Origin: an uncultured Acidobacteriaceae bacterium
GTDB taxonomy: Bacteria; Acidobacteriota; Terriglobia; Terriglobales; Acidobacteriaceae
Reading direction: 5' to 3'
Assembly: GCA_937879855.1 (NCBI GenBank)
Contig: CALFMO010000032.1
Coordinates: 62,001 to 126,000, forward strand
Length of the DNA: 64,000 nt
Within the stretch, counting starts at the first letter, position 1. Each line of letters opens with the position of its first letter. The notes beneath the pieces were generated by a model. It made no database searches and was not told where the DNA came from. It saw only the letters and a program-made list of their open reading frames with translations. Positions 8,583-19,600 of this stretch are shown one piece after another. Position numbers and translations under genes: made by a program.

Positions 8583-9925
8583 TCACGATCTCTGGCGCCG
8601 CACGTGTAACTCTTCGAATCGCGGATCCAGGTGCAGGAAAATGACCTGATTGGCGTGTTCATCGGCAGCCTTCTCAAGCCAGTCAATTGCTTCGTCGTCT
8701 TCGCCAACCGCCAACTGTAACTCTGCAACGTCATACGCTGAAACGTATTTTCCTCCCGAGCGCTCGCGTAACATCGTCGCTAGCACATCCTGCAATGCTG
8801 GTTTCCATCCTGATTTTGCATGGATGCTTTTGATCTCAGATAACTTCTCTTTTGAGAATTGGCCAATAATGCTCTGTAAATTCACGAACTCCTGAAAGGC
8901 ATCCTCATACGAGCCGCGCGACTGGTAGATTTTGATGAGGTAGTAGTGGGAAGCTGGAAAGTCTGGATCGAGGCTAATTGCCGCGCGCAATTGCTGGATA
9001 GCCTCATCACCTCGCCCGGAATAAACCAGCATATTTCCGATATCGCAGTTCATGATAGGAGAGAGCGGATCGGCCCCTTGAGCTTTGCGAACTTCGGACA
9101 GTGAGGCATCGAACTGCTTGCAAATGACAAGATACCAGGCCAGTCCTTCATGCGCTTCGGAGTTACTGGGATTGAGTTCAATGGCCCTTCGAAACTCCCG
9201 TTTAGCACCCGCAAAATCACGGTCGTAGGCCAGCAACTGCCAACCAAATGCCGCGTGACACTCGCTGTTTTCAAGTCCGAGTTCCACGGCCTTGCGAGCT
9301 GCCGCCTCGCTCCGAGGATAAGCCTCGTTGGGCGGGAAGACGCTGAAATCAAGGAGGACCTCGTAGGATTCTGCCAATCCAGCATAGGCTGGAGCGTAGG
9401 TTGGATTTCTTCAAGAGCTTGCTGGTAGAATTCGATGCTCTTCTTAACTGGCTCGGGATTGAACTTATTGCGCAAATACTCTCCCTTTAAGAAGTCCTCG
9501 TAGGCTTCCGGGTCGACCTGATCTGTGATGCGTGCGAGGTTTTTCTGAGGGGCCAAACTGATTTGAATGTGTTGAGCTATAGCCGCTCCCAAGTCTTTCT
9601 GCACTTCGAGCAAGTTGCCTACGTCCCGATCGTAGCTTTGTGCCCAGACGTGAGTTTGATCCTTAACTCGAATCAACTCCGCAGAGATACGTATCCGCTG
9701 GGTGTCCTTCCGCGCGCTACCCTCGAGGATATAGTCCACGCCGAGTTTGTGTCCGATCTGGTCGAGCGGTTTGTCAGTATGCTTGTACCTCATCATCGAG
9801 GTTCGGGCGATCACGCCCAGTTTCTGCGGATTGAGCTCTCCCAAATCGGTGATGGTTTCCTCGGTTAAACCATCGCTGAAGTATTCCTGCTGTGGGTCAC
9901 CGCTAAGATTCTAAAACGGGAGCAC
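8583..9925 (-). pseudogene. TPR regulator remnant (CadC/adenylate-cyclase-associated type), 5'-truncated, nonsense and frameshift
   Basis: Read from 9925, the minus strand gives VLPF, an in-frame TAG at 9913-9911, then NLSGDPQQEYFSDGLTEETI and LGVIARTSMMRYKHTDKPLD. This is the usual PFENLSGDP...SDGLTEE domain of TPR regulators and kinases, so the TAG replaces an expected Glu codon. Immediately upstream are TGA and TAA, so the N-terminal output domain is missing. About residue 165 a base is lost from GAAGAAATCC (about 9413); the next frame resumes with YAPAYAGLAESYEVLLDFSV and runs through TPR units to 8583. With three independent lesions this is a dead gene, not a sequencing slip. Confidence 0.85.
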
Positions 9926-10047
9926 TTATCAGGCACTAGTATTTTTGTATTATTTCGCCGTCAGTCGTGCCTGTATAACGTTATCCGCACGGGATTTCGG
10001 CTGCTGTGGGGCTGATCTCCTCTGGTACCTTTCCAACTTCGTTTCAG

Positions 10048-12939
10048 ATGCGGGAAATGCCAACCTCTGGGAGATTTGTGGGTCGGGCTCTGTTCTGGCT
10101 CGTTTTTTTTCTGGCCATCTCGGCGGCCTATCTCTACGCGTTTCCTCAGCCGAATATTTTCTATGCAGGCATGGTCGTGCTCCATGCCTCGGGGGGCGGG
10201 CTCGCCGCGATCTTTCTGATCCCTGTCTGCTTCCGGCTCGTTCGCGCGGGAAGCTTCTCCTCACGAGTCGGCTGGCTGTTGATCGCGGCAGGCGCTGCGT
10301 TGGGCTTGATCCTCATCAAGACGGGCACTCCGCGGACCGAATGGAACAAGCTATATCTCCACATTGTGATTTCACTCGCGGGTTTGGGGCTCCTGATTGC
10401 CGGTTGGCTGGGCAGGTGGGAGTCGACTAAATCCAGCGTAGGCGCGGCGGCGGGGCGCGCTGCGATTTGTCTTGCTTTGCTTGCCGGTATTGGCTACGGT
10501 GCGCGCTACGTTCGCGAGAGCTGGCAGACGCGTAACCGAATCCAGAATCCTGCCATGCCTCCTGACAACATGAACGGCGAAGGAGACGGCCCCGAGGGGG
10601 CGTTCTTCCCCAGCTCCGCGCAGGTTTACGGCAAGCAGAAGATTCCCAGCAAGTTCTTCATGGAGTCCGACTCCTGCAAACGCTGCCACGAGGATATTTA
10701 CAACCAGTGGTTCAGCTCGGCGCATCATTTTTCTTCGTTCAACAATCAGTGGTATCGCAAGTCGATCGAGTACATGCAGGACACGATCGGCACCAAGCCT
10801 TCGAAGTGGTGCGGAGGGTGCCACGATCCCGCGGTGCTCTACGCGGGATTGATGGACACACCGATCAAGCAGATCGTCCACAAGCCTGAAGCGCAGGCGG
10901 GACTGGGCTGCATGATGTGCCACTCCATCGCGAACGTAAAGAGCACGATGGGCCAGGCCGATTTCTATCTGGAGTATCCCAAACTGCACGAGTTAGCGGC
11001 TACGAAGAATCCGGTGGCACGAGCGCTGCATGATTTCGTGATCCGGCTGAATCCGGAGCCGCACCGGCGCGTCTTCCTCAAGCCGTTCATGCGCGATCAG
11101 ACGGCAGAGTTCTGCTCTTCCTGCCATAAGGTGCACCTCGACGTGCCGGTGAATAGCTACCGCTGGTTCCGCGGCTTCAATGAGTACGACAACTGGCAGG
11201 CCAGCGGAGTTTCGGGACAGGGAGCGCGCTCGTTCTACTATCCGCCAAAACCGCAGCAGTGCGCGGATTGCCATATGCCTGCTGAGGCTTCGAAGGACGC
11301 TGGCAACATTAACGGCTTTGTACACTCGCACCGGTTCCCCGGCGCCAACACCGCGGTGCCAACCGCGAACGAAAATGCAGCCCAGCTTAAGCTGACGGAA
11401 GATTTTCTGAAGAACGGCGCCTTAACCGTGGATATTTTCGCGCTGTCCCCGGCGCAGGCTAATCTGAAGCCTGGGGCGACGACGCAGTCGGAACTTTCCA
11501 CGACGTTCGCGGTTGGAGAAGAAGCCGAGAGCAAAGTAAATGCCGAAAGCGCGGGAGAACCCGCTCCCGTGACTGCGCCCTTAAACCTGGTGCAGCCGGC
11601 CTTGCGGCGCGGCGATACGCTGCGTGTGGATGTCGTGGTGCGAACCAAGAAAGTCGGACACTTTTTCCCCGGCGGCACCGTCGATGCCTACGATACGTGG
11701 CTGGAACTCAAATGCACCGACGACAAGGGACAAACTATCTTCTGGAGCGGCGAAGTCGAAGATAACGGGCATGGACCGGTCGAAAGGGGAGCACACTTTT
11801 ACCGCTCGTTGCAGATCGACGCGCACGGTAACCCCATCAACAAACGCAATGCCTGGGCTACGCGGGCTGTCGTATATGTGAGGCTCATCCCTCCGGGAGC
11901 GGCTGACACCGTGCATTACCGCATGGTCATCCCGAAAAATGTCGGCAACAAGATCACGCTGCATGCGCGGCTTTGCTACCGAAAGTTCTCGTGGTTCGGC
12001 ACGCAGTTTTCGTTTGTGGGAGTGCCCGATCCGAGCAAGCTAAACGCGGTTGGCTCCGATTACGATGATCGTCCGGCGCTGTTTACCGCGTCGCTGAGCG
12101 GAGTTTCGGCGAAAGAAGAGAAGATACCCGACCTGCCGATTGTCGCCATCGCCGAGAACGAAGTTACGCTCCCGGTAGTCGCGCACAACACGCCTGCGGC
12201 CGCACCGAAAACCATCGTTCGAAAAGAGGAATGGCAGCGCTGGAACGATTTCGGAATCGGATTGTTCCTGCAAGGGGATTTGAAAGGCGCGGCGGCGGCC
12301 TTCGAGAAGGTAACGGAGGCAGATCCGAAGAATCCAGACGGCTGGGTGAACATTGGTCGCTGCGCCGTGCAAGAAGGCGACATGCAGCGAGCTCGAATGG
12401 TGCTGGAGAAAGCTTTAGCTTTGTCTCCGAAACTGGCTCGCGCTAATTTCTTTTATGCCAAAGTTCTTCGCGCGGATGGGAACTACGAAGAGGCAGCAGC
12501 GAGATTGCGGATTGTGCTGGCGCAATATCCGCGCGACCGAGTCGTGATCAATGATTTGGGACGCATTCTGTTCCTGCAACGCAAATACGAAGACGCGGTG
12601 AAGGTCCTACAGTCAGTGTTGGGCATCGATCCCGAAGATTTGCAGGCGCACTACAATCTGATGCTCTGTTACACCGGCCTGGGCCAAGAAAAACTAGCCA
12701 AGGAGCACGAGGCGCGCTATCTGCGGTTCAAGGCCGACGAATCGTCGCAGGCCATTACCGGGCCCTACCGCCGGCTTCATCCCGAGGATAACAACGAGCG
12801 GCAGGCGGTGCACGAACATGTCTCGGTGCCGGTGCCAGCGATCACAATAACTCATGCAGGGACAGCCGCCTCCGCTATTGGCTCCGGAAAACCCCGGCTA
12901 TCTTCCACCGTCACCGTTTCCGCCGGGGCCTCAAGGTAA
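10048..12939 (+). CDS. Membrane-anchored pentahaem c-type cytochrome with C-terminal TPRs
   Basis: Counting from ATG 10048 (a GTG at 10006 is also in frame), the 963-residue protein starts with four or five membrane helices (FWLVFFLAISAAYLYAF and following, to about residue 150). Five haem-binding motifs follow: CKRCH (about 209), CGGCH (255), CMMCH (288), CSSCH (356) and CADCH (405), resembling the cytochrome c554/NapC-like multihaem fold. A beta-rich segment (residues about 500-660, VVRTKKVGHFFPGGTVDAYD) and TPRs (about 730-860) complete it. The haems would face the periplasm and pass electrons. It ends in TAATG with the CRTAC1 gene, so the two are translationally coupled. The electron donor and acceptor are unknown. 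Confidence 0.85.
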   Translation: MREMPTSGRFVGRALFWLVFFLAISAAYLYAFPQPNIFYAGMVVLHASGGGLAAIFLIPVCFRLVRAGSFSSRVGWLLIAAGAALGLILIKTGTPRTEWNKLYLHIVISLAGLGLLIAGWLGRWESTKSSVGAAAGRAAICLALLAGIGYGARYVRESWQTRNRIQNPAMPPDNMNGEGDGPEGAFFPSSAQVYGKQKIPSKFFMESDSCKRCHEDIYNQWFSSAHHFSSFNNQWYRKSIEYMQDTIGTKPSKWCGGCHDPAVLYAGLMDTPIKQIVHKPEAQAGLGCMMCHSIANVKSTMGQADFYLEYPKLHELAATKNPVARALHDFVIRLNPEPHRRVFLKPFMRDQTAEFCSSCHKVHLDVPVNSYRWFRGFNEYDNWQASGVSGQGARSFYYPPKPQQCADCHMPAEASKDAGNINGFVHSHRFPGANTAVPTANENAAQLKLTEDFLKNGALTVDIFALSPAQANLKPGATTQSELSTTFAVGEEAESKVNAESAGEPAPVTAPLNLVQPALRRGDTLRVDVVVRTKKVGHFFPGGTVDAYDTWLELKCTDDKGQTIFWSGEVEDNGHGPVERGAHFYRSLQIDAHGNPINKRNAWATRAVVYVRLIPPGAADTVHYRMVIPKNVGNKITLHARLCYRKFSWFGTQFSFVGVPDPSKLNAVGSDYDDRPALFTASLSGVSAKEEKIPDLPIVAIAENEVTLPVVAHNTPAAAPKTIVRKEEWQRWNDFGIGLFLQGDLKGAAAAFEKVTEADPKNPDGWVNIGRCAVQEGDMQRARMVLEKALALSPKLARANFFYAKVLRADGNYEEAAARLRIVLAQYPRDRVVINDLGRILFLQRKYEDAVKVLQSVLGIDPEDLQAHYNLMLCYTGLGQEKLAKEHEARYLRFKADESSQAITGPYRRLHPEDNNERQAVHEHVSVPVPAITITHAGTAASAIGSGKPRLSSTVTVSAGASR

Positions 12940-14867
12940 TGAAGAGGATAAAGCGTATCCAACTTATCCTTGCGTTGGTCGCGGCGATTCCGGCGATCTG
13001 CGGCGCACAGCAGATCCACTTCCGCGACATCACAGCGCAGGCGGGAATCCACTTTACTCACAACAACGGCGCTTTTGGAAAGAAGTGGCTGCCGGAAACC
13101 ATGGGTCCGGGCTGTGCCTTCATCGATTACGACAACGACGGATACCCCGACATCGTTCTCATCAATGGCAATGACTTTCCCGGTCATCCTCGCGCCGGCG
13201 CCACGACTCTGAAGCTTTACCACAACAACGGCAACGGCACCTTCACTGACGTTACGCGGAAGGCGGGGCTTGCGGTTCCCATATTCGGGCTGGGGGTTGC
13301 TGTGGGCGACTACGACAACGACGGGTTTGATGATCTCTTTGTGACTGCGCTCGGCCAAAGTCATCTGTTTCACAACAATGGCAACGGCACGTTTAGTGAT
13401 GTTTCGAAGACCGCTGGACTGTGGGGAACGAGCGAGTTCTCGACGAGCGCAGCGTGGGTAGACTACGACCGCGATGGCAAACTCGATCTCGTGGTCGCGA
13501 ACTACGTTCAGTGGACCGAGCAGACCGATCTGTACTGTACGCTCGACGGCGCGCACAAGTCGTATTGCACACCGGAATCGTATAAGGGAACTTCGCTGCG
13601 GCTGTGGCACAACCTGGGCGGCGGCAAGTTTGAAGACGCAACGCGGAAGGCCGGGCTGGACGATCCCTCTTCGAAGAGCCTGGGCATCGTGGTGCTCGAC
13701 TACAACGGGGACGGGTGGCCAGACCTCGTGATCGCGAACGACACGCAGCCCAATAAGCTCTACCTGAACAAGAAAGATGGAACGTTCGAGGAACGTGGTG
13801 TTGCGGCCGGTATCGCTTTCAGCGAGGACGGCATTGCGCGCGCCGGGATGGGCGCGGATGCCGCCGACTACGATCGTAGTGGTCACGCCAGCGTCATCAT
13901 AAGCAACTTCGCGAATCAAATGGTCTCGCTATATCACAACGAAGGCAACGGCTTGTTCGTAGATGAAGCGCCTCAGTCCGAGATTGGCCGGGCCACACTG
14001 GTCACCCTGGGCTTTGGCTGTTTCTTTTTCGATTATGACAACGATGGCTGGCAGGATATTTTTGTCGCCGACGGCCACATTGAAGATCAGATCGAGCGAG
14101 TGCAAAAGCGTGTCAGTTATGCCGAGCCTCCGCATCTGTTCCGCAATCTTGGGGGCGGAAAATTCGCCGAAGTTACGACCTCAATGGGGAAAGCCTTTGC
14201 AGCGCCAAAAGTGGGGCGGGCTGCGGCGTACGGCGACATCGACAACGACGGCTTCCTCGACATTCTGCTGACCACGAACGCGGGGCCCGCTTACCTGTTC
14301 CATAACGAAGGCGGGACGAACCGCAGCCTGCGCGTCAAACTGGTGGGCACGAAGTCGAATCGAGATGGCATCGGTGCGGTTGTCCGCCTGACCGCAGGGG
14401 ACGGCAACAATAAAGACAAACAGTGGAAGATGCTGCGCTCGGGATCGAGTTATCTCGCACAGAGCGAACTGGTACTGACCTTCGGCCTGGGCGCAAAAAC
14501 CAAAGCCGACAGCGTCGAAATTCAGTGGCCCAGCGGGCAGGTGGATAAGCTTTCAAACATCGACGCCGGCCAGACTATTACGGTGCAGGAAGGGAAGGGC
14601 GAGATCGCCAGTCGACCATATGGCAGTGCATCGCAATCTCAATCACTTCACAGTCGCGCTGACGCACCCAAAACTCCACCACCTAAAGTGACCTCATTCG
14701 TCAATTTCAGGACAAAACTCAGGACAGTGAAATCGCGCGTAGGGCAAACTCGGTTTCTTGCAGCCTCGACATCAGCGCTCATTCGCCTTCTTGGGTTTGG
14801 AAATTGGTTTCATTATGGTCCTTTGTCGGTTATGGGTAGAGTTACGGTGGAGTTACGGTCCTACTGA
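12939..14867 (+). CDS. Secreted CRTAC1 family protein (FG-GAP repeats, ASPIC/UnbV domain)
   Basis: The start ATG overlaps the TAA of the cytochrome gene by one base. A signal peptide (MKRIKRIQLILALVAAIPAI) precedes repeats with calcium-type loops: DYDNDGYPDIV, DYDNDGFDDLF, DYDRDGKLDLV, DYNGDGWPDLV, DYDNDGWQDIF, DIDNDGFLDIL. An ASPIC/UnbV domain follows (LRVKLVGTKSNRDGIGAVVR, VEIQWPSGQVDKLSNIDAGQ). The predicted fold is an extracellular beta-propeller. The family-like part ends around ITVQEGKGE; the last roughly 85 residues are of different composition and may be an extension into former non-coding DNA. Pairing with a multihaem cytochrome suggests an extracytoplasmic redox or binding role. Confidence 0.88.
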   Translation: MKRIKRIQLILALVAAIPAICGAQQIHFRDITAQAGIHFTHNNGAFGKKWLPETMGPGCAFIDYDNDGYPDIVLINGNDFPGHPRAGATTLKLYHNNGNGTFTDVTRKAGLAVPIFGLGVAVGDYDNDGFDDLFVTALGQSHLFHNNGNGTFSDVSKTAGLWGTSEFSTSAAWVDYDRDGKLDLVVANYVQWTEQTDLYCTLDGAHKSYCTPESYKGTSLRLWHNLGGGKFEDATRKAGLDDPSSKSLGIVVLDYNGDGWPDLVIANDTQPNKLYLNKKDGTFEERGVAAGIAFSEDGIARAGMGADAADYDRSGHASVIISNFANQMVSLYHNEGNGLFVDEAPQSEIGRATLVTLGFGCFFFDYDNDGWQDIFVADGHIEDQIERVQKRVSYAEPPHLFRNLGGGKFAEVTTSMGKAFAAPKVGRAAAYGDIDNDGFLDILLTTNAGPAYLFHNEGGTNRSLRVKLVGTKSNRDGIGAVVRLTAGDGNNKDKQWKMLRSGSSYLAQSELVLTFGLGAKTKADSVEIQWPSGQVDKLSNIDAGQTITVQEGKGEIASRPYGSASQSQSLHSRADAPKTPPPKVTSFVNFRTKLRTVKSRVGQTRFLAASTSALIRLLGFGNWFHYGPLSVMGRVTVELRSY

Positions 14868-14884
14868 AGGTGATTCCCCAAAAC

Positions 14885-14924
14885 CCGGTGAGCGGAAAGA
14901 TAATTCGCCGCTTACCGGCATTTT
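14885..14924 (+). terminator. Probable intrinsic terminator after CRTAC1 gene
   Basis: CCGGTGAGCGG at 14885-14895 pairs with CCGCTTACCGG at 14908-14918 (one G-T wobble), with a 12-base loop, followed by CATTTTC. It lies 18 bases past the CRTAC1 stop and before the permease. Confidence 0.5.
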
Positions 14925-14958
14925 CGACGACTGTTATACAATCCGATCCCAATCGTAA

Positions 14959-16393
14959 TTGGCGGACCGAGGAACGTTCTTGTCAATTCTCCCCGCAGCG
15001 CCGGAGCAATCCCTGACTACAGACTTCGGATTGCGGCGTGGAATTCTTTCCCCCATGGAAACGCTGGCGCAGTCGGTTTCTACCATGGCGCCCACGACAA
15101 CTCCGGCTGCAACGATTCCCCTGGTCTGCGCGCTCGCGGGCAACGGGACGTGGCTCGCGTACGTTCTGGCCACAGTCGCCATTTTGCTCGTCGCTCTATG
15201 TATCGCGCGCTTCGCTCGCCACTCGGCCTCTCCCGGTTCGCTTTACACATATGCGTCCATGACTCTGCCGGCCTGGCTCTCCGCAACCGTCGCCTGGAGT
15301 CTGCTGCTAGCCTATGTAGCCACCGGCTCCAGCGTGATCGGCGGCTTTTATCACTATGCGAACTTGTTGCTGCGCGATGCGACAGGGCACGTTCTCCGCG
15401 GTGCTGCTGTCATTGCTGGTCACCGGAATTTCGATCTGGATTGCATGGCGCGATGTGAAGATTTCCGCGCGCCTCATGTTGTGGATCGAAGCGGCGTCGG
15501 TTTCGGTGATCGTGATCGTGGTTGCGCTGCTGCTCGTTCGCCACGGTTGGCATTGGGATATCGACGAACTTCACGTGCATGGAATGACGGGGAGCGGGCT
15601 GCGCCTCGGGCTTGTGTTGGCTCTGTTTAGTTTCGTCGGTTTTGAAAGCGCGACCACGCTGGGCGCGGAGGCTCACAATCCTCTGCAGACGATTCCTCGC
15701 GCGGTGATCCTGAGTTCCGTTCTGGCCGGAGCTTTCTTCACCGTGTGCGGCTACGCCGAAGTGCTAGGATTTCACACCGTGGGACAGGACCTGGGCGCGA
15801 GCCAGGCTCCCATGTACGTACTCGCGCAAGTGGGCGGTGCACCGGTTCTGGGATTGCTGATCGACATTGGCGCTCTGGTGAGCTTGTTCGCCGGAACGCT
15901 GGCCTGCGTCACCGCTGCTGCCCGAGTGCTCTTGCGCATGGCGCATGACGGCCTGGCGCACGACTCGCTGCGCGCGACTCACGCTCGCAACCATACTCCC
16001 GGCCGCGCTGTGGTCGTTACCGGCATCGCCGCCGTCGCGCCGGTGGCCGTTCTGGCAGCTCGCGGCGCCAGCGGACTCGACGTGTACGGCTGGCTGGGCT
16101 CTCTGGCTACCTACGGCTTCATCGTGGCCTACGCGTTAGTGTGCGGAGCGCTGCCGCGCTATTTGCGGCATCATGACTCATTCAATTCGGGTGCGCGCAC
16201 AATTCCTGGACTGGCCGCAGTGGCCATGATGCTGGCGCTGGTAGGAAATCTCTATCCCGTGCCCGAAGGGCCTTACGGAAAGCTGCCCTACATCTATCTC
16301 GCGTATCTGATTACCGGACTGGGATGGTTCATGGTTCGGGCACGCAGTAAGAAGACAGCCTTGGCAGAAACCGCAGAACTCTCAGAGCCATAA
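14959..16393 (+). pseudogene. APC-family amino acid permease, frameshifted
   Basis: The first frame (TTG 14959) carries the family N-terminus LRRGILSPMETLAQSVSTMA and first helices through VATGSSVIGGFYHYANLLLR. After about 15385 homology switches to the frame of the second half, FSAVLLSLLVTGISIWIAW through YLITGLGWFMVRARS, ending at 16393. The two halves make about 480 residues and about 12 membrane helices, the usual APC size. The switch occurs at GGGCACGTTCTCC, where two bases appear to be missing. The normal product would be a proton-coupled importer of amino acids or related compounds; specificity is not readable. The first helix segment could be translated alone but would not transport. 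Confidence 0.8.
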
Positions 16394-16607
16394 GATTTAC
16401 TGATTCCAGCCAAAAGAATTTTCACTAAGTTTCTACCTTCCGCTTTCGCCGGACTTCGCGTACATTGGCGGCATAGTTTTCCAGCCAGGCAGTGCGGAAC
16501 AAGGACAGAGTAACGCGGCTCTGCGATCACATCGGAAAACGGCTTGAACAGGCAGTCGTGAAAGGATGCGCTGCAATAGTGTTTCTACCCTGGCGAGGTT
16601 CACATTT

Positions 16608-19600
16608 ATGGCGAAGAAGATGAGAGTTGGCATTTTCTTACTGGCTGTGGTGCTTGAGCTATCTCTGACTGCTCTGGCGCAGCAGACCCTGGGCGGAATC
16701 ACGGGAACTGTCTCCGACAAAAGCGGCAGCGTCTTGCCCGATACCACCGTGACCATCGTCGGAGATCAGACTCAACTGACCCGCACCCAAAAGACGAATG
16801 AAAATGGTGCGTACGATTTCGTTAACCTCCCCATCAGCACATACACCGTCACCGTGAGCCACGAAGGATTCCAAACAGAGAAGTTGCCATCCATCCTAGT
16901 GCAGGCTAATCGGACTGCGACTTTGAATGTTTCGCTGAAGGTCGGCCAGGTCGGGACAACCATCGAAGTCCAAGCCGCTCCTGCCATGAACGCCGTCGAC
17001 ACCACTAATGGATACATTCTGGAAGAGCAGGAGATTCGTCAGGTGCCTCTCCCCACAGGCAGTTTCACAGGCTTGGCAATTCTTTCTCCCGGCGTGAATG
17101 CAGAACTGCCCAATGGTACGGGCGTGAACGCGGGACTAGGGAATCAGCCGATCTGGGCCAATGGCCAACGCGATACCAGCAACACTTTTCTGCTGAATGG
17201 CGTCGACGCCAGCAATCTGTTCAATGGCAAGAGCACCAGCCAGGTAGCGTCGGCACGCGTAGTGAACAATACCGGCATTGCCGGGGCGGGCAGCACCACC
17301 GCCGAAATCATCCAGAGCACGGCAGCTCCTTATCTAGCCATTGGCCAAGCTTTGCCTACGCCCGCGCCAGAGACCATTCAGGAATTTCGTGTCAACACCT
17401 CGATGTACGACGCACAGCAGGGATCGACCAGCGGCGCGCATATCGACATGAGCACTGCCTCCGGTACCAATGCGTTGCATGGCACCGCATACGTTCACCG
17501 CGGAACCGATTGGTTGAATGCTGCTCCCTATTTCTACAACCAGGATTCCAATATCCCCAATAATGAAAAAGTTCCGCAATTGCATCGTTACACGGCGGGC
17601 GGATCGATCGGCGGGGCCCTAAAGAAGGATAAACTTTTTGGCTTCGGCAGCTACCAGCATATTCACGCTTCCGATCTGGAGATTGGAACTTCGCGCACCG
17701 CAGTACCTGCCGACCTGACCAATGATCGTAGCCCTGCGGCCCTGGCTCAGATCGCCTCCACCAACTGGGGAACTAGTGTGAACCCTGTGGTCGCAGCCAA
17801 TCCTCCGGGTGGAAACGGAACACCTAACATCGATCCGGTCGCGTACGCTCTGTTGAACTACAAGCTGCCCAACGGCCAGTATCTGTTCCCTTCCGCGAAT
17901 CCCAATTTCAGCCCGACTCTCAACTTCCCGGAGAATGTTTTCCTCACGCAGCCTGCCTATTTCATATCCGACCAGGCGGTCGCCGATCTCGATTATTTGC
18001 CCACCACGAAAGACACGCTGTCGTTGAAGTACTACTACCAGCACGATCCGAGCACGGCGCCCTTCGGTCTTTCTTCGTTCGAAGGATTCACTCAACGCCT
18101 GGACGCGGGCAGCCAGGTAGCATCGATCACCAACACGCAATCCATCCGGCCGAATTTCAGCGTCTCCGAAGTGTTTGGCTTCATTCGCGAAAAAATCTAC
18201 AGCACGATCGGGCAGCCTTTTACTCCGCAACAGGTAGGCATCAACGCTTTTGGTTCTTCGGTTTTTCCCGGGATTACGATCGTGGACGATCTGGGGAACT
18301 TTTCCTCCCTGAATACGAACGCCGTCTTCAACGCCGGCGCCAACATTGGTTCTACAGCGGCCTCGCAGAGCGCTTTCACCGGCGTTTTTCAGAACCGCTG
18401 GATGCCATCAGCGAATGCGATTTGGAATTGGGGCAAACACACACTTACCTTCGGTGGAAGCTTTTCCTACACCCAGCTCAACACGCGGGATGAGCGCACG
18501 AATTCCGGCATGATCGGCTTCACCAATTTTGCGAACTTTCTAACCGGCTCACCCATCACGTATACGGCAGATGGATTCATCGCCACGACGTTCTTGCAGG
18601 GCGATGCCAACCGCTATTACCGCTCGAACGAAACCGGTTGGTATTTACAGGATAAATTTCAGGCTCGTCCAAACCTCAGCTTCAGCGCCGGCATCCGTTT
18701 TGACTACCACGGCGGGCTTAAGGAAAAGAATGGCCGAATTTTCAATTTCGACCCGTCGAGATACAGCTACGACGCAGCCACCGACACAATCACATCGAAT
18801 GGCTTCATCGTGGCGGGAAATAATCCTGACTTCCCGACCAAAGGCGTTAGTGACTCGACCTTAACTGGTCGCCAGTGGGGTCTTGCTCCACGTGTTGGGC
18901 TAGCCTGGAGCCCAAGAGAATTTAACGACAAGGTGGTCGTTCGCGCTGGATGGGGCATGTACTACGATCGTGGCGAACTTTTCGCCTACCTTTCCCCAGG
19001 ATTTGCTTCCGGGGTAATCGCCGGCGGTCCTTTCGGCGTGAACCAGTCTCCCCCATGGGTGAATGCGCAGGCATGCAGCGCGTATGCCTACTCCAATTGC
19101 AGCAACCTGGAGGCTCCTTGGGGCACCACGCTCGGTGCGCCTCCTTCGGGCAATCCGGCGGATCTGGTCGTTCCTAACGCGACAGCAATCGCCACCGGAC
19201 TACCGCTGTTCTCATTTGCCGATTACAACCGCGCCAACAAGCTTCCTTACACGCTCAACGATACGCTCGACATTCAATGGCAGCCGCGTCACGATCTCAC
19301 GGTCGAGGTCGGCTACGTCGGCAATCTCGGTCGCCATGAGGTCGTTCCCCTGCCCTTCAACCAAGCAAAGATTGCCTCGCCCTCCAACCCCATGCGACCG
19401 GGTACGCCCTTTGAGCAGGATTACACTTACGGCTATTCGATCGTTGATGCGCCCGGGAGCTTCAATCCCATCAATCTGCCTAACGGACAGCCCTACCAGG
19501 AGACTTTCGAGGGCGGAAACGTCGATCTTCGCGTCCCCTACATCGGTTTTTCCTCCGAGTCGGAGTCTTACACTGCAGCGGGCATCTCGGCCTACAACGC

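Noticed and set aside
9050..9844. 264-residue frame as an independent gene
   Set aside because: Its first part is the front of the TPR regulator remnant; its last 90 residues are out of frame with the true protein, so it is half of one broken gene.
12852..13919. 355-residue minus-strand frame opposite the CRTAC1 gene
   Set aside because: It is the antisense image of the repeated DxDxDG codons of the CRTAC1 gene (rich in V and R), has no domain text, and the plus-strand gene is certain.
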